Below are positions 7,540-16,160 of a stretch of 64,000 bases of DNA, one piece after another. The stretch lies in NCBI RefSeq assembly GCF_013032005.1, contig NZ_WQBE01000006.1:204328-268327 (forward strand), in the 5' to 3' direction. Source of the DNA: Ruegeria atlantica (lineage in GTDB: Bacteria > Pseudomonadota > Alphaproteobacteria > Rhodobacterales > Rhodobacteraceae). A program made the position numbers and the translations under genes. How positions within the stretch are numbered: position 1 is the first letter of the stretch; every line of letters begins with the position of its first letter. The notes under the pieces are model-generated. The model searched no databases. It saw only the letters and a program-made list of their open reading frames with translations, and was not told the DNA's origin.

Positions 7540-8816
7540 GCAACCTGACCTTAACCAACGCCCGCCTGATCGACCCTGAAACCGGCACGGACAGCCTTGG
7601 CTGGCTGCAGGTGGGCAACGGCCAGATTACCGCGCGCGGTGACGGCGACGCACCGTCCACGGATACGCCAATCATCGATTGCAGCGGGCACTGCCTTGCC
7701 CCTGGCATCGTCGATATCGGCGTCAAAGTCTGCGAGCCGGGCGAGCGGCACAAGGAAAGCTATAAATCCGCCGGTCTGGCAGCAGCGGCCGGCGGTGTGA
7801 CCACCATCGTTACCCGCCCCGATACCAGCCCGGCCATCGATACGCCCGAAAGCCTTGAATTCGTCACCCGCCGCGCGCAGGCGGATACGCCGGTCAACGT
7901 CTTGCCCATGGCCGCCCTGACCAAAGGACGCGACGGGCGTGAGATGACCGAGATCGGTTTTCTGCAAGATGCAGGCGCGGTGGCGTTCACCGATTGCGAT
8001 CACGTTGTCACCAACACCAAGGTATTCTCGCGCGCTCTGACCTATGCGCGGTCTTGCGACGCACTGGTTATCGCGCACCCACAGGAACCTGTCCTGAGCG
8101 CCGGGGCCGCCGCGACCAGCGGCAAGTTTGCAACCTTGCGCGGATTGCCCGCCGTCACGCCCATGGCCGAGCGCATGGGACTGGACCGCGATATCGCCCT
8201 GCTGGAAATGACCGGCGCTGCCTATCACGCCGATCAGATCACCACCGCCCGCGCCCTGCCCGCGCTAGAGCGCGCCAAGCGCAACGGGCTGGACATCACC
8301 GCGGGCACTTCGATCCACCATCTGACGCTGAACGAGCTGGACGTGGCCGACTATCGGACTTTCTTCAAGGTCAAGCCGCCGCTGCGGTCCGAAGATGACC
8401 GTCAGGCGGTTATCGAGGCCGTGCGCAGCGGCTTGATCGACATCATCAGCTCGATGCACACACCGCAGGACGAGGAAAGCAAACGACTGCCGTTTGAAGA
8501 AGCCGCCTCGGGCGCTGTTGCGCTGGAAACGCTGCTGCCCGCAGCCCTGCGCCTGTATCATTCGGAACAGTTGGACCTGCCGACGCTGTTCCGGGCCATG
8601 GCACTGAACCCGGCAAAACGGTTGGGGCTGGACAGCGGTCGCCTGTCCGAGGGCGCGCCCGCCGATCTGGTGCTGTTTGACCCGGATGTGCCCTTTGTGC
8701 TGGACCGGTTCTCGCTGAAATCAAAATCCCAAAACACACCGTTTGACGACCAGCGGATGCAAGGTAAGGTCACCGCAACTTACGTGGCTGGACAAGAAGT
8801 TTACCGGAGACCCTGA
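7536..8816 (+). CDS. dihydroorotase-like protein without zinc ligands (PyrC'/PyrX type)
   Basis: 426 residues with the amidohydrolase fold of class I dihydroorotases: PGIVD (57-60), EPG at 67-69, KPPLRSEDDR at 280-289 and NPAKRLGL at 358-365. The catalytic residues are gone. The D-x-H-x-H zinc motif reads D60-I-G62-V-K64, the substrate Arg before EPG is Cys66, and the catalytic Asp of the usual TDHAPH is Met307 (SMHTPQ). It therefore should not hydrolyse dihydroorotate. In Pseudomonas such a homologue (PyrC') is a structural subunit of aspartate carbamoyltransferase, and here too it is in one operon with pyrB. A true pyrC should lie elsewhere. The ATG overlaps the previous stop, and the stop overlaps the plsY ATG by one base. 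Confidence 0.9.
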   Translation: MSNLTLTNARLIDPETGTDSLGWLQVGNGQITARGDGDAPSTDTPIIDCSGHCLAPGIVDIGVKVCEPGERHKESYKSAGLAAAAGGVTTIVTRPDTSPAIDTPESLEFVTRRAQADTPVNVLPMAALTKGRDGREMTEIGFLQDAGAVAFTDCDHVVTNTKVFSRALTYARSCDALVIAHPQEPVLSAGAAATSGKFATLRGLPAVTPMAERMGLDRDIALLEMTGAAYHADQITTARALPALERAKRNGLDITAGTSIHHLTLNELDVADYRTFFKVKPPLRSEDDRQAVIEAVRSGLIDIISSMHTPQDEESKRLPFEEAASGAVALETLLPAALRLYHSEQLDLPTLFRAMALNPAKRLGLDSGRLSEGAPADLVLFDPDVPFVLDRFSLKSKSQNTPFDDQRMQGKVTATYVAGQEVYRRP

Positions 8817-9421
8817 TGCCGCCATTTGACAGTTCGATAACCCAGCTGATCCTCTGGGCTGTGCTTGGTTATCTGATGGGTTCTGTTCCCTTTGGCATGA
8901 TCGTCGCCAAGGTCATGGGGCTGGGCAACCTGCGCAATATCGGGTCAGGCAATATCGGGGCAACCAATGTGCTGCGCACCGGCAACAAGGCAGCCGCGGC
9001 GCTGACGCTGATCTTTGACGCCGCCAAGGGCGCGGTGGCTGTTCTGTTGGCGCGGGCACTGGCTGGGGAAGACGCCGCCCAGATCGCGGCTCTGGCCGCA
9101 TTTTTGGGCCACTGCTTTCCTGTCTGGCTGGGCTTTAACGGCGGCAAGGGCGTGGCCACCTTTCTGGGCCTGTGGCTGGCGCTGGATTGGCGCGTAGGTG
9201 TGGCCTGCTGTCTGACATGGCTGGTGGCTGCAGCGATCTGGCGGATTTCATCACTGGGCGCGCTGGTGGCGGCGGCCATGTCGGTTGTCTGGGTGATTGT
9301 GCTGACGGACAGTTCAGCCTTTGCGCTGAGCATCATCCTAACCCTGCTGGTCTACTGGCGCCACAGCGCCAATCTGGCGCGGATCAAGGCGGGGACCGAG
9401 CCGAAAATCGGCAAATCGTGA
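8816..9421 (+). CDS. plsY: glycerol-3-phosphate acyltransferase PlsY
   Basis: 201 residues with about five membrane segments. It moves an acyl group from acyl-phosphate to glycerol-3-phosphate, the first step of phospholipid synthesis in bacteria with PlsX/PlsY. The conserved loops are visible: GSVPFG near the N-terminus, GSGNIGATNVLRTGN with the following FDAAKG, and GHCFPVWLGFNGGKGVAT. The length matches the family. The start (ATG 8816) shares one base with the stop of the dihydroorotase-like gene, so lipid synthesis and the pyrimidine genes are co-transcribed. Confidence 0.96.
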   Translation: MPPFDSSITQLILWAVLGYLMGSVPFGMIVAKVMGLGNLRNIGSGNIGATNVLRTGNKAAAALTLIFDAAKGAVAVLLARALAGEDAAQIAALAAFLGHCFPVWLGFNGGKGVATFLGLWLALDWRVGVACCLTWLVAAAIWRISSLGALVAAAMSVVWVIVLTDSSAFALSIILTLLVYWRHSANLARIKAGTEPKIGKS

Positions 9422-9687
9422 TTGCGCCAACCGGTTTTCTGAACGCCTTTTTCGCGCTGCCCGAGGGTACGTTTACCGGTTACGCCAATGGGCGGCGCTA
9501 TGTGGTCAGCCGTTCGGTTTATGGCGCTGGAAGATCTCTCAAACTGGTGGCCCATCAGCTTGGCGGCCCAGGCTATATCAGCATGAACCTGTATTTGACG
9601 CGACAAAGTGGTGCCCTGCTGCGCCCCTGTGAAATGCCTGCCGATAAGGTCGTTTCATTCGTCACCGCTCTGATCCCGGATACGTAG
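9418..9687 (+). CDS. small conserved hypothetical protein downstream of plsY
   Basis: 89 residues from the GTG at 9418, which overlaps the plsY stop (TGA 9419-9421). The sequence (GFLNAFFALPEGTFTGYANG, later RSLKLVAHQLGGPGYIS) reads as a folded basic protein without signal peptide or membrane segment. I do not recognise a family. The operon position and compatible codon use favour a real gene. The longer open frame from 9172 overlaps plsY and was rejected. Confidence 0.65.
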   Translation: MIAPTGFLNAFFALPEGTFTGYANGRRYVVSRSVYGAGRSLKLVAHQLGGPGYISMNLYLTRQSGALLRPCEMPADKVVSFVTALIPDT

Positions 9688-9866
9688 TCTGCATCACCAA
9701 AATTTGTGTTACCGGACCTTCACAATTGATTGTCTTGAACGTGATCAGAGCGCTGCCCAATTGAGGTTCTGTGACGGCCAATTACCGGCGTCGCAAAAAC
9801 AAAATCCGGTTTGCCCGGGCAAAATTCAGGTGCTCTAGAGCGAGCCTATTCACGAAAGGTGAAACC

Positions 9867-10340
9867 ATGAACAAGTTCAAATCCATTCTGGGCGGCGTTG
9901 CGCTGTCCGTTGCAATCGCAAGCTCGGCGCTGGCCGCTGGTGTTGAGATCAACGCAAGCTCGACCGGTCTGGCAATGCAGGGCTATGACCCGGTTGCATA
10001 CTTCACCGTAGGCGAGCCGACCAAAGGCGATTACCGCATCTCGACCCTGCACAACGACGCTCTGTACCGTTTTGCTTCGGAAGAAAACAAAGCTGCCTTT
10101 GAAGAAAACCCAGAAGCGTACCTGCCCGCATATGGCGGTTACTGCGCATTCGGCACCGCGATGGGCTTCAAGTTCGACGGCGACCCGAACTACTGGAAAA
10201 TCGTTGACAACAAACTGTACCTGAACCTGTCGAAAGACATTCAGGAGCGCTGGGAAGGCGACGTTCCGGGCTTTATCGAAAAAGCCGGTGTGAACTGGGA
10301 AAACATTGCTGACAAAGATCCGGCTGAGCTGCAGCAATAA
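9867..10340 (+). CDS. secreted YHS-domain protein
   Basis: 157 residues. A signal peptide (MNKFKSILGGVALSVAIASS, cleavage near ALA/AG) is followed by the YHS core: QGYDPVAYFTVGEPTKG, then YRFASEENKAAFEENPEAYLP and YGGYCAFG. YHS domains are often metal-binding modules, but this secreted subgroup has one cysteine and no proven function. AAAGG ahead of the ATG at 9867 fixes the start; the open frame beginning at 9771 is unlikely. It has its own upstream gap of about 180 bases and a strong terminator directly behind, so it is monocistronic. Its codon use is biased to GAA/AAC/CTG codons, suggesting high expression. Confidence 0.88.
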   Translation: MNKFKSILGGVALSVAIASSALAAGVEINASSTGLAMQGYDPVAYFTVGEPTKGDYRISTLHNDALYRFASEENKAAFEENPEAYLPAYGGYCAFGTAMGFKFDGDPNYWKIVDNKLYLNLSKDIQERWEGDVPGFIEKAGVNWENIADKDPAELQQ

Positions 10341-10363
10341 TTTGCTGACATCTGACTGTCTTT

Positions 10364-10394
10364 CGGCGGCGAGGTCACTCGCCGCCGTTTTTTT
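10364..10394 (+). terminator. Rho-independent terminator of the YHS gene
   Basis: A 10-bp perfect stem (10364-10373 with 10378-10387) closes a GTCA loop and is followed by seven T. It lies 24 bases after the YHS stop. Confidence 0.93.
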
Positions 10395-10448
10395 GTTTGT
10401 TCCCGCTGGCGACAGGCCCTGTGACATTTGCCCAGGACTTGATGAGTT

Positions 10449-11432
10449 TTACAATTCCAGCACCGTGCTGCCGGTGGTCTGTCGTGCCTCAAGCGCACGA
10501 TGCGCATCGTCCACCTGATCCAACGGAAAGCGCTGGTCGATATGGATCTTGACCTCACCGCCCTCAACCTTGCCGAACAGACGCCGGGCCATCGCCTGAC
10601 AGACCGCGTGATCGGCAATATGGGTAAACAAAGTCGGGCGGGTGATCTTGAGCGAGCCCTTCTTGGCCAGCATCCCAATATCTATCAGCGGCACTGACCC
10701 TGACGCATTGCCGAAGGAAATCATCATCCCCAACGGCTTGAGACAGTCCAGCGATCCGGTGAACGTATCCGCCCCGATGGAATCCATCACCACATCCACT
10801 CCCTTGCCGCCGGTGATTTCGGCTACGCGCTCGACAAAGTTTTCGGTGCGATAATTGATGCAATGCGCAGCGCCGTTGAATTGGGCAAGGCTGCATTTTT
10901 CGTCGGTCCCGGCGGTTCCGATCAGTGTAATCCCCTCGGATTTAGCCCATTGGCATGCGATCAGCCCTACGCCACCAGCGGCCGCGTGAAACAAAACAGT
11001 ATCGCCACGTTTCAACGGCGTCGTTCGGTGAAACAAATATTCGACCGTCAATCCCTTTAGCATCATCGCCGCCGCCGCATCATACGGAATCCCGTCAGGT
11101 AGTGGACAAACCTGCGCTGCGGGCATGACCCGGGCTTCGGAATAGGCGCCTGCCGGTGCCGCCGCATAAGCTGCACGTTGGCCAGGCTCAAGATGGGTCA
11201 CACCTTCGCCTACGGCTTCGATCACGCCTGCGGCCTCCATCCCCAAAGCGTGCGGCAGGTCCATCGGATACAGTCCGATCCGCTGGTAGATGTCGATAAA
11301 ATTCAATCCGCAGGCATGATGGCGGATGCGCACCTCCCCAGGGCCCGGGTCCCCGACGGGGCAGTCTTCGATCCTCAGAACTTCGGGGCCGCCGTGTTCG
11401 TGAATGACGACGGTTCTTGCCGTTTGCTGCAT
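10449..11432 (-). CDS. NADPH:quinone oxidoreductase, zeta-crystallin type (MDR family)
   Basis: 327 residues. N-terminal GroES-like domain (HEHGGPEVL at 11-19, CGLNFIDIYQR at 41-51), then a nucleotide-binding domain with AAAGGVGL (150-157). No zinc ligands are present, as expected for the quinone oxidoreductase branch, which reduces quinones with NADPH in one-electron steps. It shares a divergent intergenic region of about 190 bases with the DUF2189 gene. A second, more distant MDR quinone oxidoreductase lies 1 kb away at 12511. Confidence 0.92.
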   Translation of the reverse strand: MQQTARTVVIHEHGGPEVLRIEDCPVGDPGPGEVRIRHHACGLNFIDIYQRIGLYPMDLPHALGMEAAGVIEAVGEGVTHLEPGQRAAYAAAPAGAYSEARVMPAAQVCPLPDGIPYDAAAAMMLKGLTVEYLFHRTTPLKRGDTVLFHAAAGGVGLIACQWAKSEGITLIGTAGTDEKCSLAQFNGAAHCINYRTENFVERVAEITGGKGVDVVMDSIGADTFTGSLDCLKPLGMMISFGNASGSVPLIDIGMLAKKGSLKITRPTLFTHIADHAVCQAMARRLFGKVEGGEVKIHIDQRFPLDQVDDAHRALEARQTTGSTVLEL

Positions 11433-11623
11433 GCTGACCTCCTGTTGCCTGCGACCAAGCTAACACGCCTGAAAATCAGGGCAATCGGCACATTTCCGCG
11501 TCACGCAACCGTAACGTGAAAAAATGTGCTATACTGCTATCTGGGCGTTGCCGGCTGGTCCGGCCTCAGGCAATCGATGCCGGATCCACCCTGCTGCGCG
11601 ATACGCAAAGGGAGGGGATATCA

Positions 11624-12481
11624 ATGGCTAAAACGATTGGAAATCCGATTAGCTGGGCCGCTCAGAATATCGGTGCGACCGGTGATCACATAGCTGAAAG
11701 CGTCAACCATATCGGCAGCGCGGATACGCGGCATCTGCCGGTGGTGCAAAATTTAACAATGCAAGACCTGCGGGCTTGTCTACAGGCAGGGTACAATGAC
11801 TTTCTGGAAACCAGAGCAGATGCCATATTCATCGTGCTGATCTACCCGATCGCAGGATTGTTGATGTTCGGGTTCGGGCTGAACCGCAACATGGTGCCGC
11901 TGCTGGCGCCGCTGATCATGGGGTTTGCTCTGATCGGCCCAATAGCCGCAGTGGGTCTGTACGAGATCAGCCGCAAACGCGAACAAGGGGGAGAAGTGCA
12001 TTGGCTGGATGCGCTCGGCGTGTTCCGATCGCCATCTTTCGGTGCCATTTTGATGTTGGGTTTCTATCTGGTCATGCTGTTGCTTGTCTGGCTGATGGTA
12101 GCGCAGAGCATCTATGTCCACACGCTGGGCCCTGATCTGCCCACATCCTTAGGCGCCTTTGTCACGCAGGTGTTCACCACCGGTGCGGGCTGGACAATGA
12201 TCATCTTTGGCAACGTGGTAGGATTCTTGTTTGCTCTGGTCGCACTAGCCATCAGCGTGGTCAGCTTTCCGTTATTGCTGGACCGCAAAGTGGGTCTACC
12301 AGTGGCGGTTGTGACCTCGGTCCGAGTGCTGCGGCAAAACCCCGGAGTGATCCTGACATGGGGCTTCATTGTCGCCGCCTTGCTGGTGATTGGCGCAATC
12401 CCGATGCTGCTGGGGTTGATTGTGGTGATGCCCGTGCTGGGCCACGCCACATGGCACCTGTACCGCCGGGCCGTCGCCTAA
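11624..12481 (+). CDS. DUF2189 integral membrane protein
   Basis: 285 residues from the ATG at 11624, chosen because GGAGGGG sits 7 bases upstream; an ATG at 11516 is in frame but its 36-residue extension looks non-coding. A soluble N-terminus (about 60 residues) is followed by six hydrophobic segments. The motif RKREQGGEVHWLDAL in the first loop and the overall layout match DUF2189, a family of inner-membrane proteins of unknown function often found near respiratory genes in alphaproteobacteria. It stands between two quinone oxidoreductase genes and is convergent with the second. Confidence 0.83.
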   Translation: MAKTIGNPISWAAQNIGATGDHIAESVNHIGSADTRHLPVVQNLTMQDLRACLQAGYNDFLETRADAIFIVLIYPIAGLLMFGFGLNRNMVPLLAPLIMGFALIGPIAAVGLYEISRKREQGGEVHWLDALGVFRSPSFGAILMLGFYLVMLLLVWLMVAQSIYVHTLGPDLPTSLGAFVTQVFTTGAGWTMIIFGNVVGFLFALVALAISVVSFPLLLDRKVGLPVAVVTSVRVLRQNPGVILTWGFIVAALLVIGAIPMLLGLIVVMPVLGHATWHLYRRAVA

Positions 12482-12510
12482 AGCGCGCGGCCTGAACCGC
12501 GCTGGTCAGC

Positions 12511-13497
12511 TTATCCGGCGACGTTCAAAACGATCTTGCCGATGTGATTTGAACTTTCCATACGCGCATGCGCTGCGGCGGCGTCGGCCAGCGCGAACTC
12601 GCTGTCCATCACGGGCGCCACCCTTCCGGCGTCCAGCAATGGCCAGACCGCCTCGCGCAGATCCTGCGCAATCTTTGCCTTGGCCAGATCACTTTGTGGG
12701 CGCAGGGTGCTGCCGGTCAGGGTCAACCGTTTGACCATCATCAAGGCGAAGTTCAGTTCGACCTTCGGGCCCTGCAAAAAGGCGATCTGCACCAAGCGCC
12801 CGTCTTCAGCCAGGGTCTTGACGTTGCGCGGGATATAATCGCCCCCAACCATGTCGAGGATCAGGTTCGCCCCACCTTCGGCGCGCAGGACACCCACGAA
12901 ATCCTCATCGCGGTAATTGATCGCCTTTTCGGCCCCCAGTTTGACGCAAGCCTCGCATTTATCGGCCGAACCGGCGGTTGCAAAGACCCGTGCGCCAAAC
13001 GCATTGGCCAGTTGGATGGCCGTCGTGCCAATACCGCTGGACCCGCCATGGACCAGAAAACGCTCACCCGCTTTCAACCCACCGCGCATGAAGACGTTGG
13101 ACCAGACGGTAAAGAAGGTCTCGGGCAGGCAGGCGGCCTCTTTCATTTCCATACCTGTGGGAACCGGTAGGCAATGTGCAGCGGGCGTGGCGACATATTC
13201 GGCATAGCCACCGCCGGGCAACAACGCACAGACCTTGTCACCAACCGACAGGCCATCGACACCCGCACCGATCGCCACGACCTCGCCCGACGCCTCCAGG
13301 CCTGGCAGATCGCTGGCACCCGGCGGGGGATCATAAGCCCCAGCGCGCTGCAACGCGTCCGGGCGGTTTACCCCGGCATATGCCACTTTGAGGATCACCT
13401 GACCGGCTTGGGGTTCCGGTACGGGACGGTCGGTCAGTTGCAAAACCTCCGGTCCGCCGGGTTTGGTGATCTCAACGGCGCGCATTGTCTCGGTCAT
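12511..13497 (-). CDS. NAD(P)H-quinone oxidoreductase, PIG3 type (MDR family)
   Basis: 328 residues from the ATG at 13497, with AAAGGAGA upstream; the ATG at 13518 is weaker. MRAVEITKPGGPEVL (5-19), NRPDALQRAG (44-53), GLEASGEV (66-73) and the nucleotide loop GGSSGIG (151-157) place it in the human-PIG3-like quinone oxidoreductases, which reduce ortho-quinones with NADPH. It follows the COQ9 gene on the same strand by 55 bases, consistent with a quinone-related unit. Confidence 0.9.
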   Translation of the reverse strand: MTETMRAVEITKPGGPEVLQLTDRPVPEPQAGQVILKVAYAGVNRPDALQRAGAYDPPPGASDLPGLEASGEVVAIGAGVDGLSVGDKVCALLPGGGYAEYVATPAAHCLPVPTGMEMKEAACLPETFFTVWSNVFMRGGLKAGERFLVHGGSSGIGTTAIQLANAFGARVFATAGSADKCEACVKLGAEKAINYRDEDFVGVLRAEGGANLILDMVGGDYIPRNVKTLAEDGRLVQIAFLQGPKVELNFALMMVKRLTLTGSTLRPQSDLAKAKIAQDLREAVWPLLDAGRVAPVMDSEFALADAAAAHARMESSNHIGKIVLNVAG

Positions 13498-13552
13498 GGG
13501 CAAATCTCCTTTGCCCAATGCCTAGCAGGCAATTTCTGGAAGGCCCAGATGC

Positions 13553-14245
13553 TTACTTGCGCGGATTCAGCATCCCGGGCAGGTCGACCCGCATTTTCAC
13601 GGGCGGTTTCACCTGACTGGCAAACCAGTTCGGCACCGCCAGAAACGGTTTGAACAGCGGATTACCATTCACCTGCGCCTTGAGCTTTTCGAATTGCATG
13701 ACATTGTCGATGCGACGGTCCAGAAACTCCCACGTTTTCTGGTGGTCCGGCGAATCATCCCCCAACCAGAACAACAGGGTCGAGGAATAGACCCCAGACA
13801 AGGTCGCGCGCTTGGTGTACCAGTTCACGTCGTCCGAGGTATCGCCCAGCGTGTCCCAGATCAGATCGCAGGTCTGCCACAGCGCCTTGGCCCCATCCGC
13901 CGCATGGGTCGGCAGCGAAAACAGCGTCATGCCCCGGCGCACCAATTCCTTGTCAGGCACAGCCTCGAACCGGAACCGAACGGCAGCGGCCACGCGCTCG
14001 CGGAATTTCAACTCGCTCAGGTCGGTGGATTTCAGACGCTCTACCATGACCGCATCCCCGCGCGCATGAAAAGCCAGCGCCAGATCAACCGCGCCTCGGG
14101 GGCAGATCGCGCGCGCCAAACCGTCATCCAGATCGCAATCAATGATCGCGGCGCGAAAGCTAGTTTCAGACCAACCGTCAAAGGGCACGTGGGTCAGCAT
14201 CGCATCCAAAAGCTGTTGTTTTGCATCTTCATAGGTAACGGTCAT
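13553..14245 (-). CDS. COQ9-family ubiquinone biosynthesis protein
   Basis: 230 residues starting MTVTYEDAKQQLLDAMLTHV at the ATG 14245 with GGAG upstream. The N-terminal TetR-like helix-turn-helix fold (DGWSETSFRAAIIDCDL) and the helical C-terminal lipid-binding domain (FWLGDDSPDHQKTWEFLDRR) are those of COQ9, which binds isoprenoid lipids and presents ubiquinone precursors to COQ7. The C-terminus is longer than the core family by a Pro-rich tail. It is divergent from rpsU, as is common in Rhodobacteraceae, and is followed by a quinone oxidoreductase. Confidence 0.9.
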   Translation of the reverse strand: MTVTYEDAKQQLLDAMLTHVPFDGWSETSFRAAIIDCDLDDGLARAICPRGAVDLALAFHARGDAVMVERLKSTDLSELKFRERVAAAVRFRFEAVPDKELVRRGMTLFSLPTHAADGAKALWQTCDLIWDTLGDTSDDVNWYTKRATLSGVYSSTLLFWLGDDSPDHQKTWEFLDRRIDNVMQFEKLKAQVNGNPLFKPFLAVPNWFASQVKPPVKMRVDLPGMLNPRK

Positions 14246-14356
14246 GGCGGGTCTCCGGTTCTCGGGGCCAGTACTAGACAAGATAGACCGGCTTTGCTAT
14301 ACGGCCAACTCCTGCAATTTCCTTGCAACTCTATCTAGAAAGGTGGTGACAACCAC

Positions 14357-14563
14357 ATGCAGGTTAGTGTTCGCGACAATAACGTCGATCAGGCGCTTCG
14401 TGCCCTGAAGAAAAAGCTGCAGCGCGAAGGCGTGTTCCGTGAAATGAAGCTGAAGCAACATTTCGAGAAACCGTCCGAGAAAAAAGCGCGCGAGAAGGCT
14501 GAAGCGATCCGTCGTGCCCGTAAACTGGCACGTAAGAAAGCACAGCGCGAAGGTTTGCTCTAA
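14357..14563 (+). CDS. rpsU: 30S ribosomal protein S21
   Basis: 68 residues: [20 protein letters not shown], then a Lys/Arg-rich helical tail ending KKAQREGLL. This is the typical alphaproteobacterial bS21, which helps the 30S subunit pair with the Shine-Dalgarno sequence. AAAGGTGGTG precedes the start. It is monocistronic with its own terminator and is transcribed away from COQ9. Confidence 0.98.
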   Translation: MQVSVRDNNVDQALRALKKKLQREGVFREMKLKQHFEKPSEKKAREKAEAIRRARKLARKKAQREGLL

Positions 14564-14603
14564 GCACCTCGCTCGTCCAGCTTTGGATGACACTATTTGA
14601 CGA

Positions 14604-14631
14604 CCCCCGAGGCATCGCCCGGGGGTTTGTC
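14604..14631 (+). terminator. terminator of rpsU
   Basis: CCCCCG (14604-14609) pairs with CGGGGG (14620-14625), with an inner GGC/GCC pairing across ATC. A short T run (TTTGT) follows. It lies 40 bases after the rpsU stop. The remaining 230 bases to the next gene show no further structure I would call. Confidence 0.75.
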
Positions 14632-14859
14632 GTTTCTATCACCGGTTGCATTCCGCCGAGTCCACCTCAGCCTTAGGCGACAAGCTGCTAAATCGGGCCA
14701 AGCAACATTTTGCCCGGCATTTTGCAGCGCAGCGAATCCCGTATCGGTAGCACGCCCCTGCTGAAATTCGCCTGAAATCTAAACCGCTCTGTCCGTCCGT
14801 TCGACGCCCCCTGTAACTGGCCTCGTCTACTCAGACGACCATTCAAAACGGAGGCTACT

Positions 14860-15957
14860 ATGTCGACTGCAAGTACATTCGAGCAAGAAATGCTGGCGTT
14901 AATCAATGATGAGCGCACATCCCGCGGGCTATCCCCGCTGCAACTGGAAACCCGCCTGAACGCATCGGCTGAAGATCACAGCACCTGGATGCTGAACGCC
15001 GATATATTCAGCCACACCGGTTCGGGCGGTTCTAGCGCGACCGAGCGCATGGAAGATGCCGGGTTCGACTTTACCGGCAGCTGGCGGTCAGGTGAAAACA
15101 TCGCCTGGCAATCGGAACGCGGTGCCGAAGGCATCAGCGACGATGTCGAGCAACTGCACCAGAGCTTGATGAACAGCCCCGGCCACCGCGCCAACATCCT
15201 GAACCCTGACTACGAATTTATCGGAATTGGGATTGAAGAAGGCGACTACAATGGGTGGGATGCCGTAATGGTGACCCAGAACTTTGCCACCACCGACGCT
15301 GCAGTGGTGCTGGACAACGGTGCGGCACCAACGCCGCCCACGGACGACGTGGCAATGCCGGACAACCCTGTCACCGAAGACCCGGTCGAAGATACACCGG
15401 ACACCGACGTCACCGAAACCGATGACCCGGTCGAAGAAACACCGGACACCGATGTCACCGAGACCGACGACCCGGTCGAAGAAACGCCTGACACCGACGT
15501 CACCGAGACCGAGGACCCGGTTGAGGAAACGCCTGACACCGATGTCACCGAGACCGACGACCCGGTTGAGGAAACGCCTGACACCGATGTCACCGAGACC
15601 GACGAACCGGGCGAAGAAACACCAGACACTGACGTCACCGAGACCGAAGACCCGGAAACACCTGAACCGGATGTCACCGATACGACTGCAGGCGTTTGCT
15701 TCGACGTGGAAGAATTCCTGGCGGTAATCGAGGATTTCGTGAACGACCTGTTGGCGCTGGTCGACGATTTCAGAATGAATGACGACCCGATGGTGACCGA
15801 TGCGGACACCACCGAGGACGATTTCATGCTGACCCTGGATATGTGCGACGACACTCCGGCGGCGAATGACGATGCCCCGGTCATGGAGGCGGACGCACCG
15901 GATGACTTCTTTATCCTGATACCGGCCGACAGTGGATGCATGATGGACTTTGTCTAA
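14860..15957 (+). CDS. CAP (SCP/PR-1) domain protein with acidic 15-residue repeats
   Basis: 365 residues. The CAP domain (about 8-145) has ASAEDHSTWM, DIFSHTG (49-55), SWRSGENIAW (74-83) and NSPGHRANILNPDYEFIGIG (106-125). Residues 179-276 are six near-perfect copies of a 15-residue acidic unit (TPDTDVTETDDPVEE) plus a degraded one. The C-terminal 90 residues are again very acidic and include four cysteines. There is no signal peptide and no RTX repeat. The downstream paralogue is RTX-type, so type I secretion is possible but unsupported here. GGAGG precedes the ATG. It is about three-quarters identical in the CAP part to the next gene, so the pair arose by tandem duplication. Confidence 0.88.
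   Translation: MSTASTFEQEMLALINDERTSRGLSPLQLETRLNASAEDHSTWMLNADIFSHTGSGGSSATERMEDAGFDFTGSWRSGENIAWQSERGAEGISDDVEQLHQSLMNSPGHRANILNPDYEFIGIGIEEGDYNGWDAVMVTQNFATTDAAVVLDNGAAPTPPTDDVAMPDNPVTEDPVEDTPDTDVTETDDPVEETPDTDVTETDDPVEETPDTDVTETEDPVEETPDTDVTETDDPVEETPDTDVTETDEPGEETPDTDVTETEDPETPEPDVTDTTAGVCFDVEEFLAVIEDFVNDLLALVDDFRMNDDPMVTDADTTEDDFMLTLDMCDDTPAANDDAPVMEADAPDDFFILIPADSGCMMDFV
15394..15687 (+). repeat. in-frame 45-bp tandem repeats inside the CAP gene
   Basis: About 6.5 copies of a 45-bp unit encoding TPDTDVTETDDPVEE. Copies differ mostly at third positions and at Asp/Glu exchanges, which shows selection on the acidic protein repeat. Such tracts change copy number between strains by slippage or recombination. 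Confidence 0.9.
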
Positions 15958-15970
15958 GGTCCGATGCAGC

Positions 15971-15999
15971 GTGTGAGGCACTGAAACGGTGCCTTACAC
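15971..15999 (+). terminator. possible terminator between the CAP genes
   Basis: An 11-bp stem (15971-15981 with 15989-15999, one G-T pair) closes a TGAAACG loop 13 bases after the stop of the first CAP gene. The T tract is poor, so it could instead be an mRNA 3' stabilising hairpin. The next gene has its own upstream gap of about 200 bases. Confidence 0.5.
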
Positions 16000-16160
16000 C
16001 GCTTTCACAGCGCACTTGCGCAGTTTTTCGCACAAACAACGCGAATCAGGCGGTGGCAAATCGCCGAACGGGTCGGGGTGTCCAGATTGTGTCTGTATCC
16101 CGTCAAATTCTCGCCATTAATGTCTCGCCAAAATAACTCAATTCAATTGGAGGCAGAATC

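Noticed and set aside
15394..15687. regular repeats considered as a CRISPR array
   Set aside because: The 45-bp units are contiguous, without spacers, and stay in frame in a coding gene.
15088..15981. 297-codon repetitive open frame on the minus strand
   Set aside because: It is the antisense of the acidic-repeat CAP gene; the repeats are inherited from the real coding strand.
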